From Arctopsyche grandis (lineage: Eukaryota; Arthropoda; Insecta; Trichoptera; Hydropsychidae), in the NCBI RefSeq assembly GCF_051622035.1, contig NC_135356.1, positions 5,172,579-5,236,578 on the forward strand: DNA of 64,000 bases, in the 5' to 3' direction. The notes below the pieces were generated by a model. The model saw only the letters and a program-made list of their open reading frames with translations, did no database searches and had not been told where the DNA came from. Positions 49,431-61,350 of this stretch are shown here, one piece after another. Position 1 is the stretch's first letter, and each line of letters begins with the position of its first letter. A program made the translations under genes and the position numbers.

Positions 49431-49872
49431 TAAATATGTATATTTAATTTAATAATTATGTTTTCTATGAAATCAAATGGTTAAAACTACCTTCCTACCT
49501 ATATTTATATAAACAATATAAAATACCAATAAAAAATTTATTAATCAAATAAATTTTCAATAGATGGCGCAAAATGCTCAGAGACTCATTGCCCCAGAGG
49601 AAACATTGGTAGCAAACAGTATACATATATAGAAGTTTTTTTGTTGATCTGTTATTATGTTATTATATTATATTAGAGGTGCTAAGAGACACCTCTGTGA
49701 GGGACAGTACATATGAGTTTAACGTAAAATTTTAGAGTTAAGTAATTAAGAATGTATTTTAAATTAGCTAAATAGCTGAAATTATATTAATAAATAAAAT
49801 CATTCGAACGTTTTGTTGGCAGCGTTTTAACTGTGACGTACGTATGTCGAATCGACTATTAATATATACGTA
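49431..49872. other. No gene seen
   Basis: AT-rich; nothing recognised. Confidence 0.45.
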
Positions 49873-49945
49873 CTAGTGGTTTTACTCGGCTTCTCTTGGT
49901 ATTTGTAATATAAACCGCTTAAACATGGTTAATTGAATAAACATT
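49873..49945 (-). mobile_element. Helitron-like 3' end fragment
   Basis: CTAGTGGTTTTACTCGGCTT after an A, then GTAATATAAACCGCTTAAAC, equals the 3' end of the family on the minus strand. Family E sequence follows from about 49960. Confidence 0.6.
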
Positions 49946-50010
49946 AATTTGTTTTTTTTACCGTTTAAAAAATATGTAAATATTTCAAAATACGAAAAAC
50001 GAACTTAATT

Positions 50011-50479
50011 ATCTGGCGAATGCTAGGGCCGTTACCTTATGTCGAAAAAAAATCCGTGCATACTATGGAAAGCATCGAGGTAAGTGTTTTAAAAAATGTT
50101 TCAGTTTCCACCGACTATAAAGAACCGTTTATTTTTGTGACGGTAAAGAGTTTTGCGATGCTTTCAGCAAAATTCTCACCCTCACACCGAAGGGGTGAGA
50201 AAAAATACATTAACAAGGTAGCGTTAATTCTCTTTAGCGTTTGAAAGATACACGGGGTTACGCTCATTTTTATCAAAGCTGGACGAGAGAAAGAGGAATG
50301 AGGAGAAGAAAAAAATTAATGAGCGCCGTTCAACGAAAACGGAAATTTTCATCACAAAGAATCGTTTTTATTTTCATTTTTGTCTTTTCGTTCGACTATG
50401 TGTGGCAAAAGGCGAGTAATCCCAACTTCGTAGAAATATTTCAAATAACTCATCTGTATACGCTAGACAAATAATAGAT
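50011..50479. other. No gene supported
   Basis: Two adjacent open frames of 74 and 77 codons (50020-50244, 50241-50474) have no recognised domains. A one-exon fragment of a host gene cannot be excluded. Confidence 0.4.
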
Positions 50480-52030
50480 AAAATCTCAATATTTTGGTTT
50501 GGTTTGGTTCGCAGTAATATGGAGTATGCTTCAGTCAAGTGGTCTCCTTATTACAAAACTCATGTAGATCATTTAGAGACAATTCAGAAGCGTTTTCTGC
50601 GCCATTTATCAAATAAGACCGGTCTTGTAAGATTGCTGCCAACTTAAAATGACAGACTCTCTTTTTTATTATTACATACCCCCTTTACGTTTCACATGGC
50701 TTTCGTGTCAGTGGTCATTTTTATCTCTTATCCGATCGTTTTCATACTTTACCATATTGCTCATTTTGGTCATCAATACACGTTGATGTATCGTCTGCCA
50801 TTACGTTGGAGATAAAATATCGTATACAACGCGTTTTAAACACGCGGAAAGTAAATCTCCCTGACGTTTAATAAGCGTTCGTCCCGTATCTTCCAACCTG
50901 TTCGCCTTGATATGGCGATATAAGATTTTAATTGTCTAAACGCCTATAATTCACTCTATATTTTATGAAATTTGCTCTATTAGATCTCGTTATCTCTAAT
51001 ATATAAATATTTATAGTTTTAACTCTCATATGTATATATAAATTTCAAATTTGGCGTGTAGCTTCTTGTAGGGTAATACACGATATATATTGATTTATGG
51101 CCAAATGTGTCAAATCTGACATTTCACGGCATAAAGTATATCTCTTCACGGAGTTTTATCTGCGAGATAAGTATTCAATAAGAAGTTATGTTGTATCTAA
51201 TTGTTAATATGATTTACAATAAGCTTACATACATTTAGTTTTTTACAATAAGCTTACATACATACATCACATACAAATATTTTTAGTTATCAGCTGATTT
51301 AATTTATCTGATGATTGAAAAGTTCATTTCTGTAAATACATAAACTCATTTATGGACAATCATACATTGATAAACTATTCTTGAAGCAATCTTAGTATTA
51401 ATAAACTATTACTGTAAGGTTATTAATAAACTATTACTATAAACTGTAAGGTTCCCGGCATAAGTGAGTATACATATTGCCGGCAGCAACTCATAACCTC
51501 AAATTTCATTGTTTATTCCTTCATAACAAACTTTCTAACCAATACAAGCTACACATGTACAAGGATTCAACAGTGATAGTTTTATTTTTTGTTCAAGATC
51601 GCAAGTTTGTCTCAGCGCAGAAGGGTTTCTGATTTGTTACTTTTATACAAGATTGCTAATGGTATCCTTGACACATTTGTTTTGAACGAAATTAATTTTA
51701 ACGTTAATGCCCGATTCATCAGATGTAAAAATCTTTTTTATCCACCAATTTTTCATAACAACACTTCTTTTATTAGTACAATCTCACGTATGTATGTACA
51801 TATATATGCCGTCTTTACGATGGTATGGATGATTGTCCCGACCTTTTGCTGACTCTTTCAGTACTTTTAGTTGATTTTCTTCTTCAACTTTATTGTTATT
51901 TATTGTTTATTAATTTTAATATGTATTTGTAATTTTTATTTTTTGTTTTCTTATATTACTGTGGTACTCACTGTATTTGAATATATTTTGAATATTCAAA
52001 CTGAATGGCCTAAAAATATGTAGAGACTTA
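50480..52030 (+). mobile_element. Jockey/CR1-type LINE fragment split by a MITE
   Basis: The left piece (50505-50630) encodes RSNMEYASVKWSPYYKTH, then TIQKRFLRHLSNKTG. The right piece (51589-51780) encodes LSQRRRVSDLLLLYKIANG, then FIRCKNLFYPP. These are consecutive parts of one RT C-terminus. The MITE at 50672-51300 lies between them. No full ORF remains. Confidence 0.7.
50672..51300. mobile_element. MITE family D variant II
   Basis: It starts TTACATACCCCCTTTACGTT, then has TTTCACATGGCTTTCGTGTC and GCCATTACGTTGGAGATAAA, and ends around TTTAGTTATCAGCTGATTTA. It shows the uninterrupted form of the element hit by Jockey at 17035. The right border is approximate. Confidence 0.7.
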
Positions 52031-52129
52031 TTTTCAAACGTAATATAATATACTACATACATACTGTATACGTTTATGTAATAAATTATAGTCGAACCGG
52101 TCTACCACGACACTTACGTACAATAGAGA

Positions 52130-52312
52130 CTTTGTTTGTTTTGTATGTAACTATTATGTTTGTTTGTATATAACTATTGTTGGTTCGTAAATCCGTGACG
52201 TCATTGAAAAATTGAATATTCAAATAAATTTAATAAAATATTTACTATTAGATTGGCCATGTTTAAGCGGTTTATATTACAAACACCGAGCGATTCCGAG
52301 TAAAAACACTAG
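52130..52312 (+). mobile_element. Helitron-like 3' end
   Basis: CCATGTTTAAGCGGTTTATA, then ACACCGAGCGATTCCGAGTA, ends in CTAG before T at 52309-52312. The 5' end is unclear. Confidence 0.6.
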
Positions 52313-52974
52313 TTGCATATACATATGTATGTATGTAGGTATCACACTTAATTTTGTTTATAAGTAGGTATGTTCAATATACATATATAGGCCTTAAGTT
52401 TCACGTCCAAAGACTTTTGGATACATGTACTGGGTTATTATTAATCCATTTGCATCAATTCCTCCTCGAAGCTTCTGTGCACCAACCCTTGTCAAAAAGG
52501 GCTCGGAACTTTCTTCACTTACCCCCACCTCCCTATCTCATCTTAAAGACTGAGTATAATCTTTAATAAAATTCATAAGCACGATTTACAATTAAGTCTA
52601 CGTTAATAGAGCACTTTAATTTATCTCGAGCTAAGCGTCGCCTTGCGAAACGACCGAGGCGAAGGTTAAAGGCGTGGAGGGACGGAGAGGGGGGGGGCAG
52701 GGGATAATTTGGAGGATGGAGGAGAGGCAATAGGGGTTGAGAATATTAAAAAAATTTAGGACAAAAAAACGAGAAGAATCAACCCTCCCCAATGTAATGA
52801 GCCACTTTTGTCGAAACCGACGAGGCGACACCTTGTAAAATTTTATTTTATTATAAGCGTCCCCGACACGTTCGGTAATGTGCGATCGGTGTGTATGACG
52901 CAAAAGTGCGTCATTTTTATAAATTATACCAGCTGTTCTTAATATGTCGTGAGAGACATGAGACATACATATGT
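52313..52974. other. No gene seen; GC-richer patch 52480-52930
   Basis: The patch has a G-run at 52690-52702 and a 111-codon minus-strand open frame without a recognised domain. Confidence 0.45.
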
Positions 52975-53292
52975 AGATCGAGAATAGCTGCTGTTGTAGT
53001 CGATCCGATAATTTATAATTTCTTTATTTTTTTTTAATTATTTCATATTTAATTATGTATATGTATATAATAGTATAACAATATAATTTAATGCAAGATA
53101 TTTAATAATATAAATGTAAGTTATGCTGTCCATACATTGACTATTACTTTTGTCGTCTAATAAATATAAATATAAATATCCATTAATATATATAAATATA
53201 AATATAAATATAAATATAAATATATATATATATAATATAAATATATATAATATTTAATATTATAATATTTAATATTATATATATAATATAAT

Positions 53293-56200
53293 GAGTTCGG
53301 TCTTTCGTGTCATGTGAGGAGGACGTGCTTCTGCGTTCCTCCCGCTATTACTCGCTTAAACCCGGCTATTGCACGAAATTTAACTTAACCATATAATCAC
53401 TTATTTTACTAATTGCATCCTAGTATAATTTAAGTGTAAAAATAAACAGCAAATCGGTCGTAAAAAGCGGTTTTATATCAGTTATTTCGAAAAATTTTGT
53501 GCTAATTTTTGTGTCAAATCGGTGTCAAACGAGATACATCTCCCTACCTGAATACAAAAAAAGGGTCCTTCGCCAGCCAAGTCGGTCCCACAGAAGCAAT
53601 AAATCTTCCACATAATTGCTTCCAGCCAAAAATCTTTAACGAACTTTACTTAATAGAATAATAGCAAACAGAAACGGTGTTTCCCAACTGTCCATCAGTT
53701 CTTTTTCATATTTAAATTATATTAAAGTAATTCGTGTAATTTTATATACTTTACTAAAGTTATTATTAAAATATTAAATTGCAAACCGCACTCACATATA
53801 TAAATCCGTTGTCTCCAAAGAGGCGTCTCACGATAAAGATCTGTAAAAAAGTAGTATAACAATTGCTAATCTATTATTATCATAACTAACTACTTTCACT
53901 TACAAAGTAACCCTGTTAAATGGCATGTAATAACTCATAAGTGATCCAAGTGATACCTAGGATGACTATATGTCAAAGCTGACCACAGAGAAGAGTTTAT
54001 GGCGGTAAGAACTCACTCCTTGAATGGAAATCTCTCTCAAGTACCGCCTTTTTCTCAACACATCTTGGATAAATGCGAGAAAAATAATATCCAAACCTCC
54101 AACAAGGTAAGAGTGACGATGGATGATAGCTTAGCTAATAGAAACCTGTATTTAGCCACGTACAATGTAAGAACGTTATCGAGTGAAGGAAGTGTGCTTG
54201 CATTAGAGAATGAACTAGAAAGTATCAAATGGGATTTAGTAGGACTTAGCGAAGTAAGACGAAAACAGGAAAACCAAATAATCCTAAAAAGTGGTAACTG
54301 TCTCTACTGGAGAGGGCTACCAAATGGTAGAATAGGAGGAGTAGGGTTTCTTATCAATAAGAGAATAGAAAGAAATATTATAGAAATAAACGACATATCG
54401 GAACGTATATGCTATGTAGTATTAAGAATCTCGAGCAGGTACACTTGTCAAATCTTCCAAGTGTACGCCCCCACATCTAGCCACCCAGACGAGGAAATAG
54501 AAGACTTCTACGAAAAACTACAGGGCGCATACGATAATAGCCGCCACCACTTTAAAATAATCATGGGCGACTTTAACGCAAAAATAGGACAAAAGGCAAA
54601 CACAGAAAGAGCAGTAGGCAATTTTGGTACCGGCCAAAGAAACGACAGAGGCGATCGCCTCATAGAATTCGCAGAACACAACAGGCTCTTCATCACTAAT
54701 TCATTTTTCAGGAAAAACACCAACAATAAGTGGACTTGGGAGAGTCCTAAAGGAGACAGAAACGAGATCGATTTCATCCTAACAAATGCCCTGCACTCCG
54801 TTAAAGACGTTAGTGTTTTAAGTAAAGTAGATATAGGCAGCGATCACAGATTAGTCCGTGCCAAGATGGCCATTAATATAAATTGCGAACGTAGGAAATT
54901 AATAAAAGGATGCAGTAACTCTCCAGATTTCGCTCAACTAAGGTCTAGGAAAAAGGAATTCGAACTCGAACTTGGAAATCGATACGGGAAATTAAACCCA
55001 GAAGCAGACATCGAGGAATTGAACACTGTAATTAGTTCGGTTCTAACCTCAACAGGTAAGAAATTAGGTGGTTTCAGGAAACAGATTAAATTAAGCAAAA
55101 TTTCAGCGGAAACAAAAAACCTAATTAAGCATAAAAGGAATTTAGATAGAGATAATAATAAGCAAGAATACAATCTAGTAAATAAGGAAATTAAGAAGAG
55201 AATAGTCAGGGATGTCAGGGATTTTAACAGCAAGCTAATAGAAAATACCATTAAGAATAACCGTAGCCTGAAAAAGTGCAAACAGGATCTTTTCTTAGGC
55301 AAAAACCAAATGATCGCAATCAGATCAGAGAGCGGAGTAATAATTAGGAATAGAGAAGAAATCATAGACAGAGTTTACACGTTCTATGCAAAACTATACG
55401 AGAACGACAACGGCCAATTCCCCACTCTGGAATCGACACACGGCCAAAGGGTTCCTGCAGTATTGCCTAGCGAAGTAGAGGCCGCGCTAAAAACTGCAAA
55501 GAATGGTAAAACCCCAGGGGAAGATAATATTCCCATCGACTTACTAAAATGTGGCGGCCCCCCCCTAATTAATATCTTAGCTAGGCTTTTCAGCAAATGC
55601 ATCCAGAACCAAGCTATACCAGAAGGATGGAATAACGCAACTATCATTTTAATACACAAAAAAGGCGACAAAAGCGATATCAAGAACTACCGACCCATTA
55701 GTCTACTTTCAGCGGTCTACAAGCTCTTCACGAAGGTTATTACAGAAAGGCTGAAGAATATCCTCGACGAGAACCAACCTATAGAGCAGGCAGGGTTTAG
55801 GGCAAATTTCAGCACAATGGACCACCTCCAAGTAGTTGGCGAACTAATCGAGCGCGCCAACGAATATCAACGGCCACTGTGCCTAGGTTTCGTCGATTAT
55901 GAGAAAGCCTTCGATACAGTTAGTCATAATGCAGTACTTAACGCTCTAAAAACACAGGGAGTGCCGGAACCCTATGTGGGACTGTTAGCTACAATATATA
56001 AGAATGCCACAGCTTCAGTTAAAATTTTTTCAGGTACAGATAGATTTAGCATAGGAAAAGGAGTAAGACAAGGAGATACAATCTCGCCCAAGTTATTCAA
56101 TGCGGTGCTTGAGGGAGTTTTCAGGAAATTGGATTGGGATACAGCCGGAGTAAGCATCAATGGTCGCTTTTTGAGTCACCTTCGGTTCGCAGACGATATA

Positions 56201-56967
56201 GTTTTAGTAGCTCGTGATTCAGCTGACCTACTTATCAGACTAACACAGCTGGACAGGGAAAGTAGAAAAGTAGGATTAAAAATTAACGTAGATAAGACTA
56301 AACTAATGTTCAATAGTTATTGCATGCCTGATAGCATCCCCTTAGATGATAAACCAGTAGAAGTAGTAAATAATTATTTATATTTAGGTCAAATAATTGA
56401 CATGTCTGGTAGTAAAAATGAAGAGATAAAGAGACGTATGAAATTGGGGTGGAGTGCATTTGGACGGATGAATGCTGTTTTTAAATCAAAAATGCCACTC
56501 TGCCTGAAGAAAAGGATCTTTGATCAATGCGTTTTGCCAGTGATGACGTATGGATGTGAAACTTGGACACTGAACGCCAAGATGCAAAATAAAATCCAAT
56601 GCACTCAAAGAAGTATGGAACGCTGTATGCTTGGCATAACGAGGAAAGACAGGAAGCGGAACACGTGGGTGAGAAATATGACAAGGGTAGTGGACATAGT
56701 GGATAGAGTGAAGAGATTGAAATGGCAATGGGCGGGTCACGTAGCTAGGAGGATGGACGAAAGGTGGACAAAAGAAGTGCTTGAATGGTACCCGAGAGAA
56801 GGCAAAAGAGTAAAAGGAAGACCGCAAGGAAGATGGGTGAACGAAATTAGGAAAATGTGCGGAATGAGATGGATGAGTGTTGCGCAAAACAGAGACGAGT
56901 GGAAGCGTGTTGGAGAGGCCTTCATCCAGCAGTGGATGGCGAATGGCTGTAAATGATGATGATGATG
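53293..56967 (+). mobile_element. RTE-clade non-LTR retrotransposon, complete
   Basis: The element is 3675 bp, flanked by a perfect 12-bp duplication ATATAATATAAT (53281-53292, 56968-56979). The surrounding DNA is AT-simple, which weakens the duplication slightly. A 706-bp 5'UTR starts GAGTTCGGTCTTTCGTG. One long ORF follows, then a (TGA)n run directly at the stop codon. A truncated copy is at 27377-29284. Confidence 0.92.
53999..56956 (+). CDS. RTE ORF: endonuclease plus reverse transcriptase
   Basis: This 985-aa protein would nick the target and copy its own RNA there. The N-terminal apurinic-type endonuclease (about 45-290) shows YLATYNVRTL, GLSEVRRK, QVYAPTSSH, MGDFNAKIG (about 189) and GSDHRLVRA (about 280). 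A charged linker follows. The reverse transcriptase (about 520-760) has NYRPISLLSAV, EQAGFRANF, GFVDYEKAFDTVSHN, GVRQGDTISPKLFN and the catalytic FADDIVLV (about 729). The C-terminus has GCETWTLNAK and GRPQGRWVNEIRKM, typical of RTE. I start at the first ATG; a second ATG (MDDSLANR, about residue 41) sits nearer the endonuclease and may be the real start. No stops or frameshifts are present, so the copy looks competent. The product is insect-type transposon protein, not host. Confidence 0.93.
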   Translation: MAVRTHSLNGNLSQVPPFSQHILDKCEKNNIQTSNKVRVTMDDSLANRNLYLATYNVRTLSSEGSVLALENELESIKWDLVGLSEVRRKQENQIILKSGNCLYWRGLPNGRIGGVGFLINKRIERNIIEINDISERICYVVLRISSRYTCQIFQVYAPTSSHPDEEIEDFYEKLQGAYDNSRHHFKIIMGDFNAKIGQKANTERAVGNFGTGQRNDRGDRLIEFAEHNRLFITNSFFRKNTNNKWTWESPKGDRNEIDFILTNALHSVKDVSVLSKVDIGSDHRLVRAKMAININCERRKLIKGCSNSPDFAQLRSRKKEFELELGNRYGKLNPEADIEELNTVISSVLTSTGKKLGGFRKQIKLSKISAETKNLIKHKRNLDRDNNKQEYNLVNKEIKKRIVRDVRDFNSKLIENTIKNNRSLKKCKQDLFLGKNQMIAIRSESGVIIRNREEIIDRVYTFYAKLYENDNGQFPTLESTHGQRVPAVLPSEVEAALKTAKNGKTPGEDNIPIDLLKCGGPPLINILARLFSKCIQNQAIPEGWNNATIILIHKKGDKSDIKNYRPISLLSAVYKLFTKVITERLKNILDENQPIEQAGFRANFSTMDHLQVVGELIERANEYQRPLCLGFVDYEKAFDTVSHNAVLNALKTQGVPEPYVGLLATIYKNATASVKIFSGTDRFSIGKGVRQGDTISPKLFNAVLEGVFRKLDWDTAGVSINGRFLSHLRFADDIVLVARDSADLLIRLTQLDRESRKVGLKINVDKTKLMFNSYCMPDSIPLDDKPVEVVNNYLYLGQIIDMSGSKNEEIKRRMKLGWSAFGRMNAVFKSKMPLCLKKRIFDQCVLPVMTYGCETWTLNAKMQNKIQCTQRSMERCMLGITRKDRKRNTWVRNMTRVVDIVDRVKRLKWQWAGHVARRMDERWTKEVLEWYPREGKRVKGRPQGRWVNEIRKMCGMRWMSVAQNRDEWKRVGEAFIQQWMANGCK

Positions 56968-57065
56968 ATATAATATAATATTTATATAATATATAATAAT
57001 ATATATAATATAAATATAAATATAAATATCCATTAATAAATATAAATATCCATTAATATAAAATA

Positions 57066-57869
57066 CTAGTGGTTTTACCTGGCTTCGCTCGGTATTTGTA
57101 ATATAAACCGCTTAAACATGACTAATCTTATAGTAAATATTTTATTAAATTTATTTGCATAGCTTTATTTTATATAAATTTATTTGAATATTCATTTCTT
57201 TTTTTTTATTTAATTGACTGTCACGAACAAACAAACATGTATATACTAAGTCTCTTTCAAAATTATATGTATACCAGAATCCGGCGTCTGCGCTCCCGGA
57301 GCCTTCGGTACCCCTCGGGGTCTGGGGGCGAATTTATTTGAATCGAAAAGAAAATATATCTTCATAGAAACTAAACTGTTTAAAAAGTTACGAACGAACA
57401 ATACATATGTACATACATATATATACACATATAATATGGGTCTAAGTGACGAGCCAGAATGTTAAATTACAGAAAACACAAATATCGGAAGGCAAAGATC
57501 GAAAATCGAAAGATCAAAAAAAAGGGTGCATGGTAAACGGTACATACTCTCTTAATTTGCGCGAGGAGGGTACAACAGGAACAAGAGGAACAGGCTTTTC
57601 CTCCCGTATTCTGCGCGCGCACATTAATACGGGAGGAAAAGCCTGTTCCTCTTGTTGTTGTTGTTTCCTGCTCGCGCAAATTAAGTGAGTATGTACGTGA
57701 GTATGTACCGTTTACCATGCGCCCTTTTTTTTAACTTTCGACTTAAGATCTTTCGATTTTCGATCTTTGCCTTCCGATATTTGCGTTTTCTGTAATTTAA
57801 AATTCCGGCTCGTCACAGAGACCGATATAATATACATATACAAAGTATCGTTTGAAATTATATATTAGA
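57066..57869 (-). mobile_element. Helitron-like element with nested MULE
   Basis: The left end CTAGTGGTTTTACCTGGCTT comes after an A. The right end AAATTATATATTAGA comes before a T. On the minus strand this is TC...CTAG between A and T. The interior (GATTCAAATAAATT) matches 59579-59811. The MULE-like foldback at 57438-57824 interrupts it. Confidence 0.65.
57438..57824. mobile_element. MULE-like foldback element, copy B, full length
   Basis: At 387 bp it is nearly one long palindrome. The left arm includes GTGACGAGCCAGAATGTTAA and GTGCATGGTAAACGGTACAT; the centre is TTTCCTCCCGTATT / AATACGGGAGGAAA. The perfect 9-bp duplication ATATAATAT is at 57429-57437 and 57825-57833. No ORF of consequence is present. 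Confidence 0.85.
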
Positions 57870-58330
57870 TATATGTATGTAAGTAAAATACCATAAATAA
57901 ACTTATAATATCTACAGCTTACGTATTCTATATTAAAATTTATATAATGCAAATACTTCAAAATACGAAACACGAACTCAAAATATTACCGTTTGAAACA
58001 CGACAATTACTTTTATCGTCTAAAAATATAAATTTCCATTAATATAAAATACAATATATACGTATTCCATAAATAAATGAAAAAAATCAACAACTAACGT
58101 GTTTTATATTAAAATTTTATTAATGTAAATATTTCAAAATACGAAGCGCGAACTCAAAACAAACAAAAAATAATGGTAAAATTCTACCGACCGCTATACG
58201 TACGAACAATGTTATATTTTTTGACCAAAATACAATGCGAAACTGAAACGAAATGTAATTGGCTATCGCGGGTTGCGGTGGATGAATGCGATAGCATGTA
58301 TATTTTATGTACATAAGTCTAATTCTAGAT

Positions 58331-59578
58331 TGGTTCGTCTATACTAGGTGCTCATTTCTCAAGAATATACAATAAGTATATATAATTGAGAACCATTTGA
58401 ATTATTTGCATTAGTATTACTTAAGATTTAATGGGGAATCTCTGGTAAAATTTTGTATGTATATATGTAGTTTGTTTTGCAAGTCTTCTATTAACCGTCG
58501 ATGACTTTTTTTAAATTTATTTTAACACCGCTTTAGAAAGTTAACTTTATCCGGTCGTCAGATTAGCCGTTAGTCTTCAGATAATCCGATAACGCGTTTG
58601 CGGAAAACAAGTTTAAAGATAAAAAGAAAGAAAAAACACATCTTTGACTACTACAGGAATATTAATTATCGTTTTATTGGGTCAAATGAGACGTTCGAAG
58701 GCCACTGTTTCCGGTGATTTGAATTTAATTTTCATAAAATGAAAAAGGGTATTATGAAAAATATACTGGATTTTATTTTAAATGAAAACACAATTATTTT
58801 TAAATGAAAATAAATTTTAAATTAAATTTTTAAGTTAAAATGACATTGTGTACATATTTACATTATTTTTCAGAAAATCTTTTTAAGTTTTTAAGTTAAA
58901 AAAAAATAGTAGGTATAGTTTTCATAATAAATAAATGCAATCCGTCAACGAAGTTGTAAAAGCTATTTTGTGATCAAATTTTGTATACAAAGTTCACTTA
59001 GCTCTTTTTTTAATTTAATCCTGCGAAGTAAATAATAATTTTTTGATTCGTTAATATAAATATGTACATATATACATGTGATATATCTTCCACTTATACA
59101 TATAAACATATCTTAGTGTATTTTAGAACTGAGTTGAGATTTTTTTACGATTGTGTTTTATTTTTGCCTTTTTAATAAAAAACGTGTTTTGCAATGGTTT
59201 ACATATGATTACATTTTTTTTGGCCTCTCAAGCTTGCCTCCAATTTTATATAATATATTGTATTTTAATATTTACATCGCTGAAATTTCCTCTCAACTGT
59301 TTGTTCACAGAATTCGATATTGATGCAATTTATTTTTCTCTCTATCAATTTCAATTTGTTTACATGTAAAAGCCGAACATGAAATAAAAATTTATTTTTT
59401 GTTGTTTTGCTGCTTCAATGCAAATTTTATCATATTTTTATACTCATAGTATTGTATTGTACAACCTTTATTGTATTCTAGTATGATAGTCAATTAATAA
59501 CTAAAAAAATACTATCACAAATGTTAAGTTACTATTTTATTGTTCCGGAATTATCATACATATGTATATCTAATATAT
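58331..59578. other. No gene seen
   Basis: AT-rich; nothing recognised. Confidence 0.5.
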
Positions 59579-59811
59579 AATTTCGAAAGAGACTTTGTAA
59601 TTATGCTAGTATGTAAGAAAATATGTAATGTTTGTTGGGAACTTCGTAAACAAAATAAAGTTTCTATGACGACAATTCAATTGGTTGAATATTATATTTT
59701 TTTCGATTCAAATAAATTTAATAAAAAAACAAATGAATATTTACTATAAGATTCGCCATGTTTACGCTGTTTATATTAGAAATACTGAGCGAAGCCGGGT
59801 AAAACAACTAG
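59579..59811 (+). mobile_element. Helitron-like element, short complete copy
   Basis: It starts TCTAATATATAATTTCGAAA after A, and ends GCGAAGCCGGGTAAAACAAC plus TAG before T (CTAG at 59808-59811). It is 233 bp with no tandem array and no protein. Confidence 0.7.
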
Positions 59812-60517
59812 TTTATTATATATAAACAACATACATATGTACATACATACATATATTATACATGTTTGATATTCACGATGAATGTTTTTGTTTCATATGA
59901 ATCATTTAAAATTGTCATTTTCGTCTACAAAATACGTACACATGTGCTTTTTACTAACATTATTCAGAAGTTAGTATTATATACATATGTAATATTTGAA
60001 AAAAAAAACAATGAAATGGAAGAAAAAATACATTTTCCAAACATTTAATAAATGCCATGTTTTAGACCAAGTATGCAATTTGTATTCGCCTTTATATTAT
60101 TTATATATAATCTTATACTATTAATAATTCTTGTATTATTATTATTTATTAATCATTCTCCCCGTTGGTACGAAATTTTGACACTTTGCTCTCTCTTTCT
60201 ATAATATTTCGTTGAATAAATTGATAAAACGTCAATTATTACCGGTGAATTAAAAGGAATGAGAGTCGCGCGTTTTTAGTTCTCTGATGGGAAGAAGGAC
60301 GAATGGTGGGGAAAACATGGAAGAGAGAACGGGGAGTGTCAGATGAAAAGCTGTCAATGACAGGAAATTGAAAAAGAAAAACGCCTTCGATATTTTCCCT
60401 TTTCATTGTTTGCTAAACGGGGGAACATTTTAATGCGAAACGAGAACTTTGGACCGGAACCCTTTGTGCCAGACTGAAATACAAAAGGGTACCAATTGCG
60501 TAAAATAACAAATTTTC
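59812..60517. other. No gene seen
   Basis: AT-rich with a slightly GC-richer stretch at 60240-60330. No gene recognised. Confidence 0.5.
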
Positions 60518-60791
60518 CTCAAATTGCTTGTATAATATAATAATAATAATAATAATAATATCATAAATTTTAATTAAAACACAACTTATCAAATCCAAAA
60601 ACGAGATTTGAGGCACCGAAAGTTTCAAATTGACAAATGGTAATATCGTAATATCGCTTGTATAATATCATAATTATAATAATATCGTAAGATCGCTTGT
60701 ATAATGTAAAAATAATATCATAAATTGTAATTAAAACACAACTTATAAAATCAAAAACAGAGATTTGAACCACCGTTAATTTCAAATTGAC
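60518..60791. repeat. Tandem duplication of about 110 bp
   Basis: GCTTGTATAAT...ATATCATAAATT.TAATTAAAACACAACTTAT...GAGATTTGA...TTTCAAATTGAC occurs at about 60525-60632 and 60694-60791. It directly precedes the MULE-like copy C. Confidence 0.65.
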
Positions 60792-61063
60792 GGGTCTACG
60801 TGACGAGACAGAATGTTAAATTACAGAAAACTCAAATATCGGAAGGCAAAGATCGAAAATCAAAAGATCTTAAGTCGAAAGATCAAAAAAAAATGGTGCA
60901 TGGTAAACGGTACATACTCACGTACATACTCACTTAATTTGCGTGAGCAGGATACAACAGGAACAAGAGGAACATGCTTTTCCTCCCGTATTTTGCGCGC
61001 GCACAATAATACGGGAGGAAAAGCCTGTTCCTCTTGTTGTTGTTGTTTCCTGCTCGCGAAAAT
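60792..61063. mobile_element. MULE-like foldback element, copy C, right arm lost
   Basis: It starts GGGTCTACGTGACGAGACAG and follows copy B through the centre (ATACGGGAGGAAAAGCCTG) to CTGCTCGCGAAAATTAA, then ends. The right terminal repeat is missing. Confidence 0.75.
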
Positions 61064-61350
61064 TAATTAATAAATAATGGTATTATTTTTTTAACTAATA
61101 CTATAATTTATTACTTGAAATTATATTAATAAATAATATAATTTCATAATTAAGTATGAAATTAATAATGCTATTAATAAAAGTATAAAGGTCTGATTAA
61201 AAACGAATTCTCTTTTTTTTATATAAAATACATTCAATTGTTTAATTTGATTTGCAACATGACGAATTTGATTTGTAAAATTACGAATTTTGATTTGTAA
61301 AATTTGATTAATAAAACGTCGCATTCGATTTGTAAAATGACCAATTTGAA
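61064..61350. other. AT-rich spacer
   Basis: It carries short repeats of GATTTGTAAAAT; no gene. Confidence 0.45.

Larger units (their letters stand above)
52975..58330. repeat. Family E copy broken up by nested insertions
   Basis: Family E sequence is present at about 52990-53292, 56968-57065 and 57870-58330. An RTE retrotransposon and a Helitron-like element separate the pieces. The outer flanks read in the same order as the copy at 42040-42860. Confidence 0.65.
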
